Shown: positions 39,064 through 48,953, numbered from the stretch's first letter. The stretch: DNA of 64,000 nt from Rhizobium sp. CF080 (GCF_000282095.2 NZ_AKKC02000015.1:124001-188000), one strand, 5' to 3'. Notes: a model not told the origin generated them from the letters alone. Numbers and translations: made by a program.

Positions 39064-41991
39064 ATGAAGATGAGTGAACTGAAGAGCATTTCTATACGTG
39101 GTGCGCGCGAGCACAATTTGAAGGGCATCGATCTCGATCTGCCGCGCAACTCGCTGATCGTCATGACCGGCCTATCGGGTTCGGGCAAATCGTCGCTCGC
39201 CTTCGACACGATCTATGCGGAAGGCCAGCGGCGGTATGTGGAAAGCCTTTCGGCCTATGCACGCCAGTTCCTGGAGATGATGCAGAAGCCGGATGTCGAC
39301 CAGATCGACGGGCTTTCGCCGGCAATCTCGATCGAGCAGAAGACCACCTCGCGCAATCCGCGCTCGACGGTCGGCACGGTTACCGAGATCTACGACTATA
39401 TGCGCCTGCTTTTTGCCCGTGTCGGGGTGCCTTATTCTCCGGCAACAGGACTGCCGATCGAAAGCCAGACGGTCAGCCAGATGGTCGACCGCATCCTCGC
39501 TTTCGAGGAAGGCACGCGTCTTTATATTCTGGCGCCGATGATCCGCGGCCGGAAAGGCGAGTACAAGAAGGAACTGGCAGACCTGATGAAAAAGGGCTTT
39601 CAGCGGGTGAAGGTCGATGGCCAGTTCTACGAGATCGCCGACGTTCCGGCGCTCGACAAGAAATACAAGCACGATATCGATATCGTCGTGGACCGCCTCG
39701 TGGTACGCTCCGACATCTCCGCACGCCTGGCCGACAGTCTCGAAACCTCGCTGAAACTGGCCGACGGGCTGGCCGTCGCCGAATTCGCCGACAAGCCGCT
39801 GCGCGCCGAGGATACCTCAGCCGGGGGCTCCGCCAACAAGTCGCTCAACGAAACGCACGAGCGGGTGCTGTTTTCGGAAAAATTCGCCTGCCCCGTCTCC
39901 GGTTTCACCATTCCGGAAATCGAGCCGCGGCTGTTTTCGTTCAACAATCCCTTCGGCGCCTGCCCGACCTGCGACGGCCTCGGCTCACAGCAGAAGGTGG
40001 ACGAAGCGCTGATCGTGCCGGAACCCGCCCGCACGCTGCGGGATGGCGCGATCGCCCCTTGGGCGAAATCCACCTCGCCCTATTATAACCAGACGCTCGA
40101 AGCGCTCGGGAAAGTTTTCGGTTTCAAGCTGTCCAGCCGCTGGAACGAACTTTCCGAAGAAGCACAAAAGGCCATCCTGGAAGGGACCGAGGAAAAGATC
40201 GAGTTCCACTATGCCGATGGTGCCCGTTCCTACAAGACGGTCAAGAATTTCGAAGGCATCGTGCCGAACCTCGAACGCCGCTGGAAGGAAACCGATTCCG
40301 CCTGGGCCCGCGAGGAGATCGAACGCTACATGTCGGCGGCGCCCTGCCCGGCCTGCAACGGTTATCGCCTGAAGCCGGAAGCGCTGGCAGTCAAGATCAA
40401 CAAGCTGCATATCGGCCAGGTCACGGAGATGTCCATACGCCTCGCCCGCGACTGGTTCGAGGTGCTGCCGGAACAGCTGAATGCCAAGCAGAACGAGATC
40501 GCAGTCCGCATTCTGAAAGAAATCCGCGAACGCCTGCGGTTCCTGAACGATGTCGGCCTCGATTATCTCAGCCTGTCGCGAAATTCCGGCACATTGTCCG
40601 GTGGCGAAAGCCAGCGCATCCGACTCGCCTCGCAGATCGGCTCGGGCCTGACCGGCGTTCTTTACGTGCTCGACGAACCGTCGATCGGCCTGCACCAGCG
40701 CGACAATGCCCGCCTGCTCGATACGCTGAAACACCTGCGCGACATCGGCAACACGGTCATTGTCGTCGAACACGACGAGGATGCGATCCTGTCGGCTGAC
40801 TACGTCGTCGATATCGGCCCGGCAGCCGGCATTCATGGCGGACAGGTGGTGGCCGAAGGCACGCCACACGAAGTGATGGCCAATCCGAAGTCGCTGACTG
40901 GCAAGTATCTGTCGGGCGAACTCGGCGTGCCGGTTCCGATGGAGCGCCGCAAGCCGAAGAAGGGCAAGGAAATTAAGGTTTTTGGCGCCCGCGGCAACAA
41001 CCTCAAGAATGTCACAGCCGCCATTCCGCTCGGCGTGTTTACCGCCGTGACCGGCGTTTCCGGCGGCGGCAAGTCGACCTTCCTGATCGAGACGCTTTAT
41101 AAATCCGCCGCTCGCCGCGTCATGGGCGCGCGCGAAATCCCGGCCGAGCACGACAGGATCGACGGTTTCGAGCATATCGACAAGGTGATCGATATCGACC
41201 AGTCGCCGATCGGCCGTACGCCACGATCCAACCCGGCGACCTATACCGGCGCCTTCACGCCGATCCGCGACTGGTTTGCCGGCTTGCCGGAGGCAAAAGC
41301 TCGTGGCTACCAGCCCGGCCGTTTCTCGTTCAACGTCAAGGGCGGCCGTTGCGAGGCCTGCCAGGGCGACGGCGTCATCAAGATCGAGATGCACTTCCTG
41401 CCGGATGTCTATGTCACCTGCGACGTCTGCCACGGGAAACGCTATAATCGCGAGACGCTCGACGTCACCTTCAAGGGCAAGTCGATCGCCGACGTGCTCG
41501 ACATGACGGTCGAGGAAGGCGTCGAGTTCTTCTCGGCAGTGCCGGCGGTGCGCGACAAGCTGCAGTCGCTCTTCGATGTCGGCCTCGGCTATATCAAGGT
41601 CGGCCAGCAGGCCAATACGCTTTCGGGTGGCGAGGCGCAGCGCGTCAAGCTAGCCAAGGAATTGTCGAAACGCTCGACGGGACGCACGCTCTACATTCTC
41701 GACGAACCGACAACCGGCCTGCATTTCCATGATGTCGCCAAGCTCCTGGAAATGTTGCACGAACTGGTCAACCAGGGAAATTCCGTGGTGGTCATCGAGC
41801 ACAATCTGGAAGTCATCAAGACGGCCGACTGGATCATCGATATCGGCCCGGAAGGCGGCACGGGCGGCGGCGAAGTGGTCGCGGCCGGCACGCCCGAGCA
41901 GATCGTCAAGGAAAAGCGCTCCTATACCGGCCATTTCCTGAAAGAACTGCTGGAGCGTCGGCCGATGAAGAAGGTGGAAGCGGCGGAGTAA
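39064..41991 (+). CDS. uvrA: UvrABC excision nuclease subunit A
   Basis: 975 residues, damage-recognition ATPase of nucleotide excision repair, acting as a dimer with UvrB. Two ABC modules: GLSGSGKSSLAFDTIYAEGQ (Walker A 1) and GVSGGGKSTFLIETLYKSAA (Walker A 2), each with signature LSGGE and LDEPSIGLH/LDEPTTGLHF. Zinc modules include the CPTCDGLG, CPACNGYR and CEACQGDG/CDVCHGKR pairs. Two ATGs lie six bases apart at the start (39064 and 39070); either may be used. Expression is probably LexA-controlled through the box at 38934. Confidence 0.97.
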   Translation: MKMSELKSISIRGAREHNLKGIDLDLPRNSLIVMTGLSGSGKSSLAFDTIYAEGQRRYVESLSAYARQFLEMMQKPDVDQIDGLSPAISIEQKTTSRNPRSTVGTVTEIYDYMRLLFARVGVPYSPATGLPIESQTVSQMVDRILAFEEGTRLYILAPMIRGRKGEYKKELADLMKKGFQRVKVDGQFYEIADVPALDKKYKHDIDIVVDRLVVRSDISARLADSLETSLKLADGLAVAEFADKPLRAEDTSAGGSANKSLNETHERVLFSEKFACPVSGFTIPEIEPRLFSFNNPFGACPTCDGLGSQQKVDEALIVPEPARTLRDGAIAPWAKSTSPYYNQTLEALGKVFGFKLSSRWNELSEEAQKAILEGTEEKIEFHYADGARSYKTVKNFEGIVPNLERRWKETDSAWAREEIERYMSAAPCPACNGYRLKPEALAVKINKLHIGQVTEMSIRLARDWFEVLPEQLNAKQNEIAVRILKEIRERLRFLNDVGLDYLSLSRNSGTLSGGESQRIRLASQIGSGLTGVLYVLDEPSIGLHQRDNARLLDTLKHLRDIGNTVIVVEHDEDAILSADYVVDIGPAAGIHGGQVVAEGTPHEVMANPKSLTGKYLSGELGVPVPMERRKPKKGKEIKVFGARGNNLKNVTAAIPLGVFTAVTGVSGGGKSTFLIETLYKSAARRVMGAREIPAEHDRIDGFEHIDKVIDIDQSPIGRTPRSNPATYTGAFTPIRDWFAGLPEAKARGYQPGRFSFNVKGGRCEACQGDGVIKIEMHFLPDVYVTCDVCHGKRYNRETLDVTFKGKSIADVLDMTVEEGVEFFSAVPAVRDKLQSLFDVGLGYIKVGQQANTLSGGEAQRVKLAKELSKRSTGRTLYILDEPTTGLHFHDVAKLLEMLHELVNQGNSVVVIEHNLEVIKTADWIIDIGPEGGTGGGEVVAAGTPEQIVKEKRSYTGHFLKELLERRPMKKVEAAE

Positions 41992-42015
41992 TTCTTCGCA
42001 TACGGGAGGGAATTC

Positions 42016-42828
42016 ATGACCAAAGCCGGCACTATTCGCACGGGCATCGGCGGCTGGACCTTCGAGCCGTGGGAAGGCACATTCTACCCTGAAAAACTGG
42101 CCAAGAAAAAACAGCTTGAATATGCCGCAAGCAAGCTGAAGGTCATCGAGGTCAACGGCACCTATTACGGATCGCAGAAGCCGGAGACCTTCGCCAAATG
42201 GGCGTCGGACGTGCCGGACGGCTTCATCTTTTCGCTCAAAGCCAGCCGCTTCACCACCAACCGCAAGGTTCTGGCCGAGGCGGGAGAGTCGATCGAAAAA
42301 TTCCTGACCCAGGGCCTGACCGAGCTCGGCGATCATCTCGGGCCGCTGCTCTGGCAGTTCGCACCGACCAAGAAGTTCGAGGCCGACGATTTCGAGGCCT
42401 TCCTGAAACTGTTGCCGAACAAGCTGGACGGCTTGAAGCTGACTCATGTGGTCGAGGTCCGCAACGATAGTTTCAAGGTGCCGGAATTCATCGCGCTGCT
42501 GGCGAAATACAATATCGCACCCGTCTGCGCCGACCATTTCGATTATCCGATGATTGCCGATATCACGGCGGACTTCGTCTACGCACGCCTGCAGAAAGGC
42601 TCGGACGACATCAAGACCTGCTATGCGGAAGAGGATATGAAGGCCTGGGCAAAAAGGCTTGAAACCTGGTCCGAGGGTGGCGTGCCGGACGACCTGCCCC
42701 TGGTCGACGAGAAGCGTGAAGTCAAGAAGGAGCCGCGCGACGTCTTCGCCTTCTTCATCCATGAGGGCAAGGTGAATGCGCCCTATGGCGCGATGGCGAT
42801 GCGCGAACTCCTGGAAAGCCGCAGCTAG
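42016..42828 (+). CDS. DUF72 family protein
   Basis: 270 residues, a TIM-barrel-like protein of the DUF72 family. GIGGWTFEPWEGTFYPEKLA and EVNGTYYGSQKPETFAKWAS at the N-terminus and VVEVRNDSF in the middle are family hallmarks. No established enzymatic role. It starts 24 bp after uvrA, with GGGAGG upstream, so it is probably co-transcribed with it, and ends overlapping the stop of nnr on the opposite strand by four bases. Confidence 0.9.
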   Translation: MTKAGTIRTGIGGWTFEPWEGTFYPEKLAKKKQLEYAASKLKVIEVNGTYYGSQKPETFAKWASDVPDGFIFSLKASRFTTNRKVLAEAGESIEKFLTQGLTELGDHLGPLLWQFAPTKKFEADDFEAFLKLLPNKLDGLKLTHVVEVRNDSFKVPEFIALLAKYNIAPVCADHFDYPMIADITADFVYARLQKGSDDIKTCYAEEDMKAWAKRLETWSEGGVPDDLPLVDEKREVKKEPRDVFAFFIHEGKVNAPYGAMAMRELLESRS

Positions 42829-44306
42829 GGGTCCAGCCCGACGCCGGCATGGGCAGTGAGGTCTTCGGCCGTCATGCCCCTGCCCGCCTGCTTGCCGGCT
42901 TCGCCATGCAGGTAGACGCCGGCCGCGGCGGCCTCGAAGGTGGGCATGCCCTGAGCCAGCAATGCGCCGATCATGCCCGCCAGAACGTCGCCGGAGCCGG
43001 CGGTCGCCAGCCACGGCGGTCCGTTGGTATTGATGTAGGCACGTCCATCGGGGCTGGCGATGACCGTATCGGCGCCCTTGTAGACGATGGCGGCGTGGGC
43101 GCGGGCGGCGGCGGTTGTCGCCTTTTCCACCTTGCTGAGGTTGTCATCGGCGGCGATGTCGGGGAAAAGCCGGGTAAATTCGCCTTCGTGCGGCGTCAAC
43201 ACCAGATGGGGCTCACCGCCGGCAAAAGCATCGAACAATTCCGAGGGTTTTTCCTTGAAGGAGGTGATGCCATCGGCGTCCAGCAGCAGCGGGCGATCCT
43301 TCAATGCCAGCGCGAACTCCGTTGCCCTCTTGCCGATGCCGAAGCCCGGCCCGAGCACGAAGGCGGCAAGCTTTGCCGAGCGCAGCCAATCTTCCAGGTC
43401 TTTGACCGTATCGACCTGATGCAGCATGATCGCGGTGAGCGATGCCGCATTGACCGGCATGGCGTCGCTCGGCGAACCGACCGTCACCAGGCCGGCCCCG
43501 GCCTTCAGGCCCGCGGCAGCCGAAAGCCGCGCCGCGCCGGTCTTGCCGGCCTCGCCGGAAAACACGGCCAGATGTCCGCGTCGGTATTTATGAGTTTCGC
43601 TTCCCGGCTCGACCAGCAGACCGCGCCACAAATCAGGTCCATTTTCCCTTGCCTTGCCAGCGACTTCGCAAATGATGCGGCCCGGAATGCCGATATCGAA
43701 AACCTCGATGTCACCGCAAAGCGACCTGCCCGGCAGCAACAGATGTCCCGGCTTTCTGGTCATGAAGGTGACGGTATGGGCGGCCTGGAAGGCGGCGCCG
43801 AGCGGCACGCCCCGCCGGCCGCACAGGCCGGACGGCAGGTCGACGGCGACAACCGGTACCCGCGCCTCGGCGACCTTGCGGATCACATCCGCGACAATGT
43901 CCGGCACATCGCGTGTCAGGCCGGCGCCAAACAGTGCATCGACCACCACATCGCCGGCCGTCGGCAGGTACTCTTCCAGCGGTCTGGATGGCAGACGGGA
44001 GACGTCGCGTGCCTGCCTTGCATCGCCCTTCAGTTTCTGCGGGTCACCGAGATGATAGACATCGACGACCGCTCCGGCTTCGGCAAGCGCACGAGCCGCC
44101 ACATATCCGTCGCCACCATTGTTTCCGGGACCACAGAGCGCTGCAAAACGCAAAGCGCCGGGAAAATGCCGGAGTGCTGCGGCCGCGACCGCCTGGCCCG
44201 CCCTTTCCATCAGAGCGAAGGACGGAATGCCCGATCGGGCAGAAGCGGCGTCCGCCGCGGCCATCTCGTCAGGTGTCAGTAGCAGTGAAACAAGCGAAAC
44301 ATCCAT
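42825..44306 (-). CDS. nnr: Bifunctional NAD(P)H-hydrate epimerase / dehydratase
   Basis: Repairs hydrated NADH and NADPH. 493 residues in two parts: residues about 1-210 a YjeF_N epimerase domain (CGPGNNGGDGYVAARALAEA; AVDLPSGLCGRRG) and about 230-490 an ADP-dependent dehydratase of the ribokinase-like fold (VLGPGFGIGKRATEFALALK; TPHEGEFTRLFPDIA; the GSGDVLAGMIGALL catalytic Asp motif). Conserved order in one polypeptide, as in E. coli. It converges with the DUF72 gene. Upstream, the 344-bp gap belongs to the glnB control region. Confidence 0.93.
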   Translation of the reverse strand: MDVSLVSLLLTPDEMAAADAASARSGIPSFALMERAGQAVAAAALRHFPGALRFAALCGPGNNGGDGYVAARALAEAGAVVDVYHLGDPQKLKGDARQARDVSRLPSRPLEEYLPTAGDVVVDALFGAGLTRDVPDIVADVIRKVAEARVPVVAVDLPSGLCGRRGVPLGAAFQAAHTVTFMTRKPGHLLLPGRSLCGDIEVFDIGIPGRIICEVAGKARENGPDLWRGLLVEPGSETHKYRRGHLAVFSGEAGKTGAARLSAAAGLKAGAGLVTVGSPSDAMPVNAASLTAIMLHQVDTVKDLEDWLRSAKLAAFVLGPGFGIGKRATEFALALKDRPLLLDADGITSFKEKPSELFDAFAGGEPHLVLTPHEGEFTRLFPDIAADDNLSKVEKATTAAARAHAAIVYKGADTVIASPDGRAYINTNGPPWLATAGSGDVLAGMIGALLAQGMPTFEAAAAGVYLHGEAGKQAGRGMTAEDLTAHAGVGLDP

Positions 44307-44650
44307 AGGCGCTATTGAACGGAAAGATGGTCAGAAAACAAGCGCCGTTTCGCCAACTAAAATAGCATAAAAATTATGCAAATGCCTAAATTTAGAACTC
44401 TATCCTGCTTATATTCGATGTTGCTTAACTTCCGAAAAAACTTCAAAAATCTGCGATTCTTGTGCCGCAACGCACAAATTTTGAGAAAAACGGAAGCAAT
44501 TTTGCCACTGAAGCTGCTGTTTTGTTGGGAATTCGTACAAAACTGTATTATTTTTTTGAAAGTGACGTTCGAGTTTGGCACGATACCTGCATTGCCATGG
44601 GCGAGCGGGTAGAGGCCTGCTTCAAGAGAGAAGCGGAGATATAGTTTCTC
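44307..44650 (+). promoter_or_regulatory. glnB control region with sigma-54 type promoter
   Basis: AT-rich 344-bp gap. A sigma-54 promoter match lies at 44575-44591 (TTGGCACGATACCTGCA), GG at 44577-44578 and GC at 44589-44590 exactly ten bases apart. A palindrome TTGTGC/GCACAA at 44460-44477, about 105 bp upstream of the GG, is a candidate enhancer, possibly for NtrC. Nothing else coding is seen here. Confidence 0.75.
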
Positions 44651-44989
44651 ATGAAAAAGATCGAAGCGATCATCAAGCCTTTCAAGCTCGACGAAGTGAA
44701 GGAAGCCCTTCAGGAGGTCGGCTTGCAAGGGATCACCGTGACCGAAGCCAAGGGCTTTGGCCGCCAGAAGGGCCATACCGAGCTCTATCGCGGCGCGGAA
44801 TACGTCGTCGACTTCCTTCCGAAGGTCAAAGTCGAAGTCGTCCTTGCGGACGAGAATGCGGATGCAGTCATCGAAGCCATTCGTAATGCGGCACAGACTG
44901 GACGGATTGGAGACGGCAAGATATTCGTCTCCAACGTGGAGGAAGTCATCCGCATCCGCACCGGTGAAACGGGCGTGGACGCCATCTAA
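44651..44989 (+). CDS. glnB: Nitrogen regulatory protein P-II
   Basis: 112 residues, cytoplasmic trimeric sensor of 2-oxoglutarate and ATP/ADP. The T-loop GHTELYRGAEYVVDFLPKVK carries Tyr51, the uridylylation site, and the C-loop has TGRIGDGKIFVSNVEEVIRI. It relays nitrogen status to GlnD, GlnE and NtrB and to glutamine synthetase. It precedes glnA by 71 bp as in the rhizobial glnBA operon, and lies behind a sigma-54-type promoter. Expected to be up-regulated by NtrC under nitrogen limitation. Confidence 0.96.
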   Translation: MKKIEAIIKPFKLDEVKEALQEVGLQGITVTEAKGFGRQKGHTELYRGAEYVVDFLPKVKVEVVLADENADAVIEAIRNAAQTGRIGDGKIFVSNVEEVIRIRTGETGVDAI

Positions 44990-45060
44990 ACGCCCCTGCA
45001 TCCAAATGCCTTGAGGCCGAAGGCCCGGGTTTCATCGTCATCGTACATCGAGGAGGTCAT

Positions 45061-46470
45061 ATGACGAGCGCAAGCGAAATCATGAAACAAATCAAGGAAA
45101 ACGACGTCAAGTTCGTGGACCTGCGCTTTACCGACCCCAAGGGCAAGCTGCAGCACGTTACCATGGACATCGCGTCGGTCGATGAGGACATGTTCGCCGA
45201 CGGCGTCATGTTCGATGGTTCTTCGATCGGCGGCTGGAAGGCCATCAACGAGTCGGACATGGTGCTGATGCCGGACCCGGCGACGGTCCACATGGATCCG
45301 TTCTTCGCACAGTCGACGATGGTCATCTTCTGCGACATTCTCGATCCGATCTCGGGCGAAGCCTATAACCGCGACCCGCGCGGCACCGCCAAGAAGGCCG
45401 AAGCCTATCTCAAGGCATCCGGTATCGGCGATACCGTGTTTGTCGGCCCGGAACCGGAATTCTTCGTCTTCGACGACGTCAAGTACAAGGCCGACCCTTA
45501 CAATACCGGCTTCAAGCTCGACTCGTCTGAACTGCCGTCCAACGACGACACGGATTACGAGACCGGCAACCTCGGCCACCGTCCGCGCGTCAAGGGCGGC
45601 TATTTCCCGGTTCCGCCGGTCGACAGCCTGCAGGACATGCGCTCCGAAATGCTGACCGTGCTCGCCGAAATGGGTGTGGTCGTCGAAAAGCATCACCACG
45701 AAGTGGCTTCCGCCCAGCACGAACTCGGCGTCAAGTTCGACACGCTGGTGCGCAACGCCGACAAGATCCAGATCTATAAATACGTCGTACACCAGGTCGC
45801 CAACGCCTATGGCAAGACCGCGACCTTCATGCCGAAGCCGATCTTCGGCGACAACGGCTCGGGCATGCACGTGCACCAGTCGATCTGGAAGGACGGCAAG
45901 CCGACCTTCGCGGGCGACGAATATGCGGGCCTTTCCGAAAGCTGCCTCTTCTATATCGGCGGCATCATCAAGCATGCCAAGGCGATCAACGCCTTCACCA
46001 ACCCGACGACGAACTCCTACAAGCGTCTTGTCCCGGGTTATGAAGCGCCGGTTCTGCTTGCCTATTCGGCCCGCAACCGCTCGGCTTCGTGCCGCATTCC
46101 CTTCGGCACGGGTCCGAAGTCGAAGCGCGTCGAAGTCCGGTTCCCGGATCCGCTGGCAAACCCCTATCTCGCCTTTGCCGCCATGCTGATGGCCGGCCTC
46201 GACGGCATCAAGAACAAGATCCATCCCGGCAAGGCCATGGACAAGGATCTCTACGACCTGCCGCCGAAGGAGCTGAAGAAGATCCCGACCGTCTGCGGCT
46301 CTCTGCGCGAAGCGCTCGAAAACCTCGATCGCGACCGCAAGTTCCTGACCGCCGGCGGCGTCTTCGACGACGACCAGATCGACGCCTATATCGAACTCAA
46401 GATGGTGGAAGTCATGCGCTTCGAGATGACACCGCATCCGGTCGAATTCGACATGTATTATTCGGCCTAA
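45061..46470 (+). CDS. glnA: Glutamine synthetase type I
   Basis: 469 residues, dodecameric enzyme making glutamine from glutamate, ammonia and ATP. Family blocks: MFDGSSIGGWKAINESDMVL, GPEPEFFVFDDV, NGSGMHVHQSIWKDGK, and NRSASCRIPFG in the active site. The Tyr of DLYDLPP near residue 398 is the adenylylation site, marking the regulated GSI-beta type. It forms an operon with glnB. GAGGAGG lies just upstream of the ATG. Confidence 0.97.
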   Translation: MTSASEIMKQIKENDVKFVDLRFTDPKGKLQHVTMDIASVDEDMFADGVMFDGSSIGGWKAINESDMVLMPDPATVHMDPFFAQSTMVIFCDILDPISGEAYNRDPRGTAKKAEAYLKASGIGDTVFVGPEPEFFVFDDVKYKADPYNTGFKLDSSELPSNDDTDYETGNLGHRPRVKGGYFPVPPVDSLQDMRSEMLTVLAEMGVVVEKHHHEVASAQHELGVKFDTLVRNADKIQIYKYVVHQVANAYGKTATFMPKPIFGDNGSGMHVHQSIWKDGKPTFAGDEYAGLSESCLFYIGGIIKHAKAINAFTNPTTNSYKRLVPGYEAPVLLAYSARNRSASCRIPFGTGPKSKRVEVRFPDPLANPYLAFAAMLMAGLDGIKNKIHPGKAMDKDLYDLPPKELKKIPTVCGSLREALENLDRDRKFLTAGGVFDDDQIDAYIELKMVEVMRFEMTPHPVEFDMYYSA

Positions 46471-46565
46471 TCATCAGCGCCTTTGCCTTGGAGACGGCGG
46501 GCCGCAAGCCCGCCGTTTGCCGTTCCGCCGAGCCTGACGGCTTGTGCCTTATTGCCGGTGTGCCG

Positions 46566-47489
46566 ATGCCCTCCCCCAATTCTCCGCAGCCACGTTCGAC
46601 CGACTGGCTGATCTTCGCCCTTGTGCCCGTCTTCTTTTCCAGCAACCTGATCTTCGGGCGCGGCGTGATCGGCGAGATCGGACCGTTCATCACCGCCTTT
46701 ATCCGCTGGGCTGGGTCGACACTGATCATGGTGCCGCTGCTTTATCTCGACTGGCCGGCTGCCTGGACCTTCGTGCGCCGGCATACCTGGCTCTGGCTGT
46801 GGCTGGGCTTCTTGAGCATCGGCATCTGCGGCGGCTTCGTCTATTGGGCGCTGACGTTGACGACGGCTTCGAACGCGACGCTGATCTACACGACCTCCTC
46901 GCTGTTCATCATCCTGTTCGAATGGCAGTTTTCCGGCCGTCGGATCGGCAGCCGCGAGCTGCTGGGCATGGTGGTCGCGTTCGCGGGTGTGACGGCGATC
47001 GTGCTGCGCGGCGATTTCGGCGCATTGGCTGGCATGAATTTCAATGTGGGCGATCTCGGGATGCTGGTGGCGGCGATCGCCTTCGCCATCTACTCGATCC
47101 TGCTGCGCCGCCCGGCCGCCCAGGCGATCCGGCCATTGACGCTGTTCGGGCTGATCGCCTTTTCCGGCTCCCTCCTCCTGCTGCCACCGGCCATCTGGGA
47201 ACTCTTCCATGGCGGGCTCTTGCCGAAGACGTTTTCGGCTTGGTCCAAGATCGCCGGCATCATCCTGTTTGCCTCGCTTGCCGCCTTCTTCTGCTTCCAG
47301 CACACGGTGAGGAAATTCGGGCCGGCGACGGCCGGGATAACGCTGTACATGATGCCGCCGGTCTCTATCATCATGGCGGTGATCTTCCTTGGCGAGACTT
47401 TCGAAACATATCACGCGGTCGGCATCGTTCTCGTTCTCGGCGGCGTCGTTCTGGCGACGAGACGGCCGCGGGGGCTTACTAAGCCTTAA
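46566..47489 (+). CDS. EamA/DMT family transporter
   Basis: 307 residues with ten hydrophobic helices in two EamA repeats (DWLIFALVPVFFSSNLIFGR; ALTLTTASNATLIYTTSSLF; MLVAAIAFAIYSILLRRPAA; ATAGITLYMMPPVSIIMAVI). An inner-membrane transporter or exporter of unknown substrate. The ATG at 46566 fits the family start; an open frame upstream within glnA is only a shadow. It lies 95 bp after glnA and may be weakly co-transcribed with it. Confidence 0.87.
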   Translation: MPSPNSPQPRSTDWLIFALVPVFFSSNLIFGRGVIGEIGPFITAFIRWAGSTLIMVPLLYLDWPAAWTFVRRHTWLWLWLGFLSIGICGGFVYWALTLTTASNATLIYTTSSLFIILFEWQFSGRRIGSRELLGMVVAFAGVTAIVLRGDFGALAGMNFNVGDLGMLVAAIAFAIYSILLRRPAAQAIRPLTLFGLIAFSGSLLLLPPAIWELFHGGLLPKTFSAWSKIAGIILFASLAAFFCFQHTVRKFGPATAGITLYMMPPVSIIMAVIFLGETFETYHAVGIVLVLGGVVLATRRPRGLTKP

Positions 47490-47583
47490 GTCTATCCCGT
47501 GGAACGATGCGGGCCGGTCTGCATTAATCTCTTGATGTCGGAGAATTTTATTCCCACATTAGGATGCGAAAGGACATCGCACC

Positions 47584-47913
47584 ATGAAACAACGCAACGC
47601 TAAATTCACCATCGGAGAAGTGGTCCGCCACAAGGTCTTCCCGTTTCGCGGCGTCGTGTTCGATGTGGATCCGGAATTCGCCAATACGGAAGAATGGTGG
47701 AATTCCATTCCCGCGGAAATCCGGCCGAACAAGGACCAGCCCTTCTATCATCTCCTCGCGGAGAATGACGAGACGGAATATGTCGCCTATGTTTCAGAGC
47801 AAAATCTGGAGCATGACGAAAACGATGCTCCGCTGCGCAATCCGCAGGTCTACCAGATCTTCGATCGCGGCCCATCCGGTCAGTTGAAGCCCAAGATCAT
47901 ACTGGCCCACTAA
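47584..47913 (+). CDS. hspQ: Heat shock protein HspQ (YccV-like)
   Basis: 109 residues. KFTIGEVVRHKVFPFRGVVF, EWWNSIPAEIRPNKDQPFYH and VAYVSEQNLEHDEND are the signature of HspQ, a Lon specificity factor that also binds hemimethylated DNA in E. coli. It is cytoplasmic and small, and may tune Lon proteolysis. It stands alone on this strand and ends before a good terminator (47938-47965). Confidence 0.92.
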   Translation: MKQRNAKFTIGEVVRHKVFPFRGVVFDVDPEFANTEEWWNSIPAEIRPNKDQPFYHLLAENDETEYVAYVSEQNLEHDENDAPLRNPQVYQIFDRGPSGQLKPKIILAH

Positions 47914-47937
47914 ACCCAATTCTCGAAAACTGGAAAG

Positions 47938-47965
47938 GCGTCGGCACCTCGCCGGCGCTTTTTTT
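47938..47965 (+). terminator. Rho-independent terminator after hspQ
   Basis: Eight-bp stem GCGTCGGC (47938-47945) with GCCGGCGC (47951-47958), five-base loop, then a run of seven T (47959-47965). It ends hspQ transcription. Confidence 0.85.
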
Positions 47966-47980
47966 AACGCCGGAATCAGA

Positions 47981-48003
47981 AAGCCCGGCGCATGGCCGGG
48001 CTT
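47981..48003 (-). terminator. Hairpin terminator after ialB-like gene
   Basis: AAGCCCGGC (47981-47989) pairs with GCCGGGCTT (47995-48003) around a five-base loop. On the minus strand it is followed by TCTGATTCC, a weak T tract. It lies 26 bp after the stop of the gene at 48030. Confidence 0.65.
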
Positions 48004-48029
48004 CGAATGTTTGGCTTTCCGCGAAAAGC

Positions 48030-48677
48030 TTACTGGCCCTGCTTGGCAGCTTTCTGGGCGTCTTCCAGCTTCTTGCGGGTCTCTTCCGCCTTGCGCTGCA
48101 TGCCTTCTTCCAGGCTGCGCTGGCTCTGGGCGATCTGTTCCTGCGGCATGGCCGGGCCATCGAAGATACCGGTAAAGCCCGTCAGCGGAACCTTGATCGG
48201 GTTCGGAGCACGGCGGAAGTTGATCGAGGTGAAGACCACCTCGCTGCCCTTCTTGAGGCTGGCGATCATCGCGTCCGTCAGCGGCACTTCGGCGGTGCAC
48301 TTGTCCGGAAGGCAGACGATATAATCGAGCTTCTGGCCCTTGCCGCCATCGATCTGCATGACGATGCCGGGCGGCACGAGGCGCGCAGTCGGTACCGAGA
48401 CCTGCATGATCTTGCGGTTGACCTTGCCTTCGACCGTGATCAGGCCGACGGCGGTGATGAGCTGGCCGTTCTGGGCAGCTATGATGTTCTGCACGACGCA
48501 GAGATCGCTGTCGTCCTGCTTGGTGCAGGTCTTGAACCAGCCGAGCGGCGGCGCGCCAGGAGCGGCCGCGGCCGGAGCATCCTGGGCAAGGGCTCCAACC
48601 GGCAGCGCCATCGCACCGGCCGAAAGAGCGAGAACGGACATTGCCGTCCGCAGAACTTGGGTTGCCTTAAGCATCAT
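48030..48677 (-). CDS. ialB: Invasion-associated locus B (IalB) family protein
   Basis: 215 residues with a Sec signal peptide (about 1-32, ending ALAQDA). The mature IalB domain shows GWFKTCTKQDDSDLCVVQNI and VCLPDKCTAEVPLTDAMIAS, four cysteines that probably form two disulfides. IalB was defined in Bartonella and is widespread in free-living rhizobia, so the name does not imply virulence. The C-terminal tail is a charged helix (QSQRSLEEGMQRKAEETRKK). It is convergent with hspQ. Confidence 0.85.
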   Translation of the reverse strand: MMLKATQVLRTAMSVLALSAGAMALPVGALAQDAPAAAAPGAPPLGWFKTCTKQDDSDLCVVQNIIAAQNGQLITAVGLITVEGKVNRKIMQVSVPTARLVPPGIVMQIDGGKGQKLDYIVCLPDKCTAEVPLTDAMIASLKKGSEVVFTSINFRRAPNPIKVPLTGFTGIFDGPAMPQEQIAQSQRSLEEGMQRKAEETRKKLEDAQKAAKQGQ

Positions 48678-48953
48678 AACGAGATCCGTCTCCTGAAATC
48701 AGCTGGGTACGGCAGACGCCGTCAACTCCCTCGGGGTGTCCTATTGCCTGTGAACTGTCGGTCAAATGAGGCAATTGAATGACCCGCCCGTCGGGCCAAC
48801 CTGTTACATCGGGCAGGCGTCGATATCCAGTCCTTCTTTCGTATTTTTTGACAAGGAGTTAACGTCGGTGATCACTCTTTTGCACATGGCAGTGGTTGGT
48901 GGGCTTCATGGCATGCGCTATTTTGCAGGAGAATCAGCGAGGATTTCACCCCC

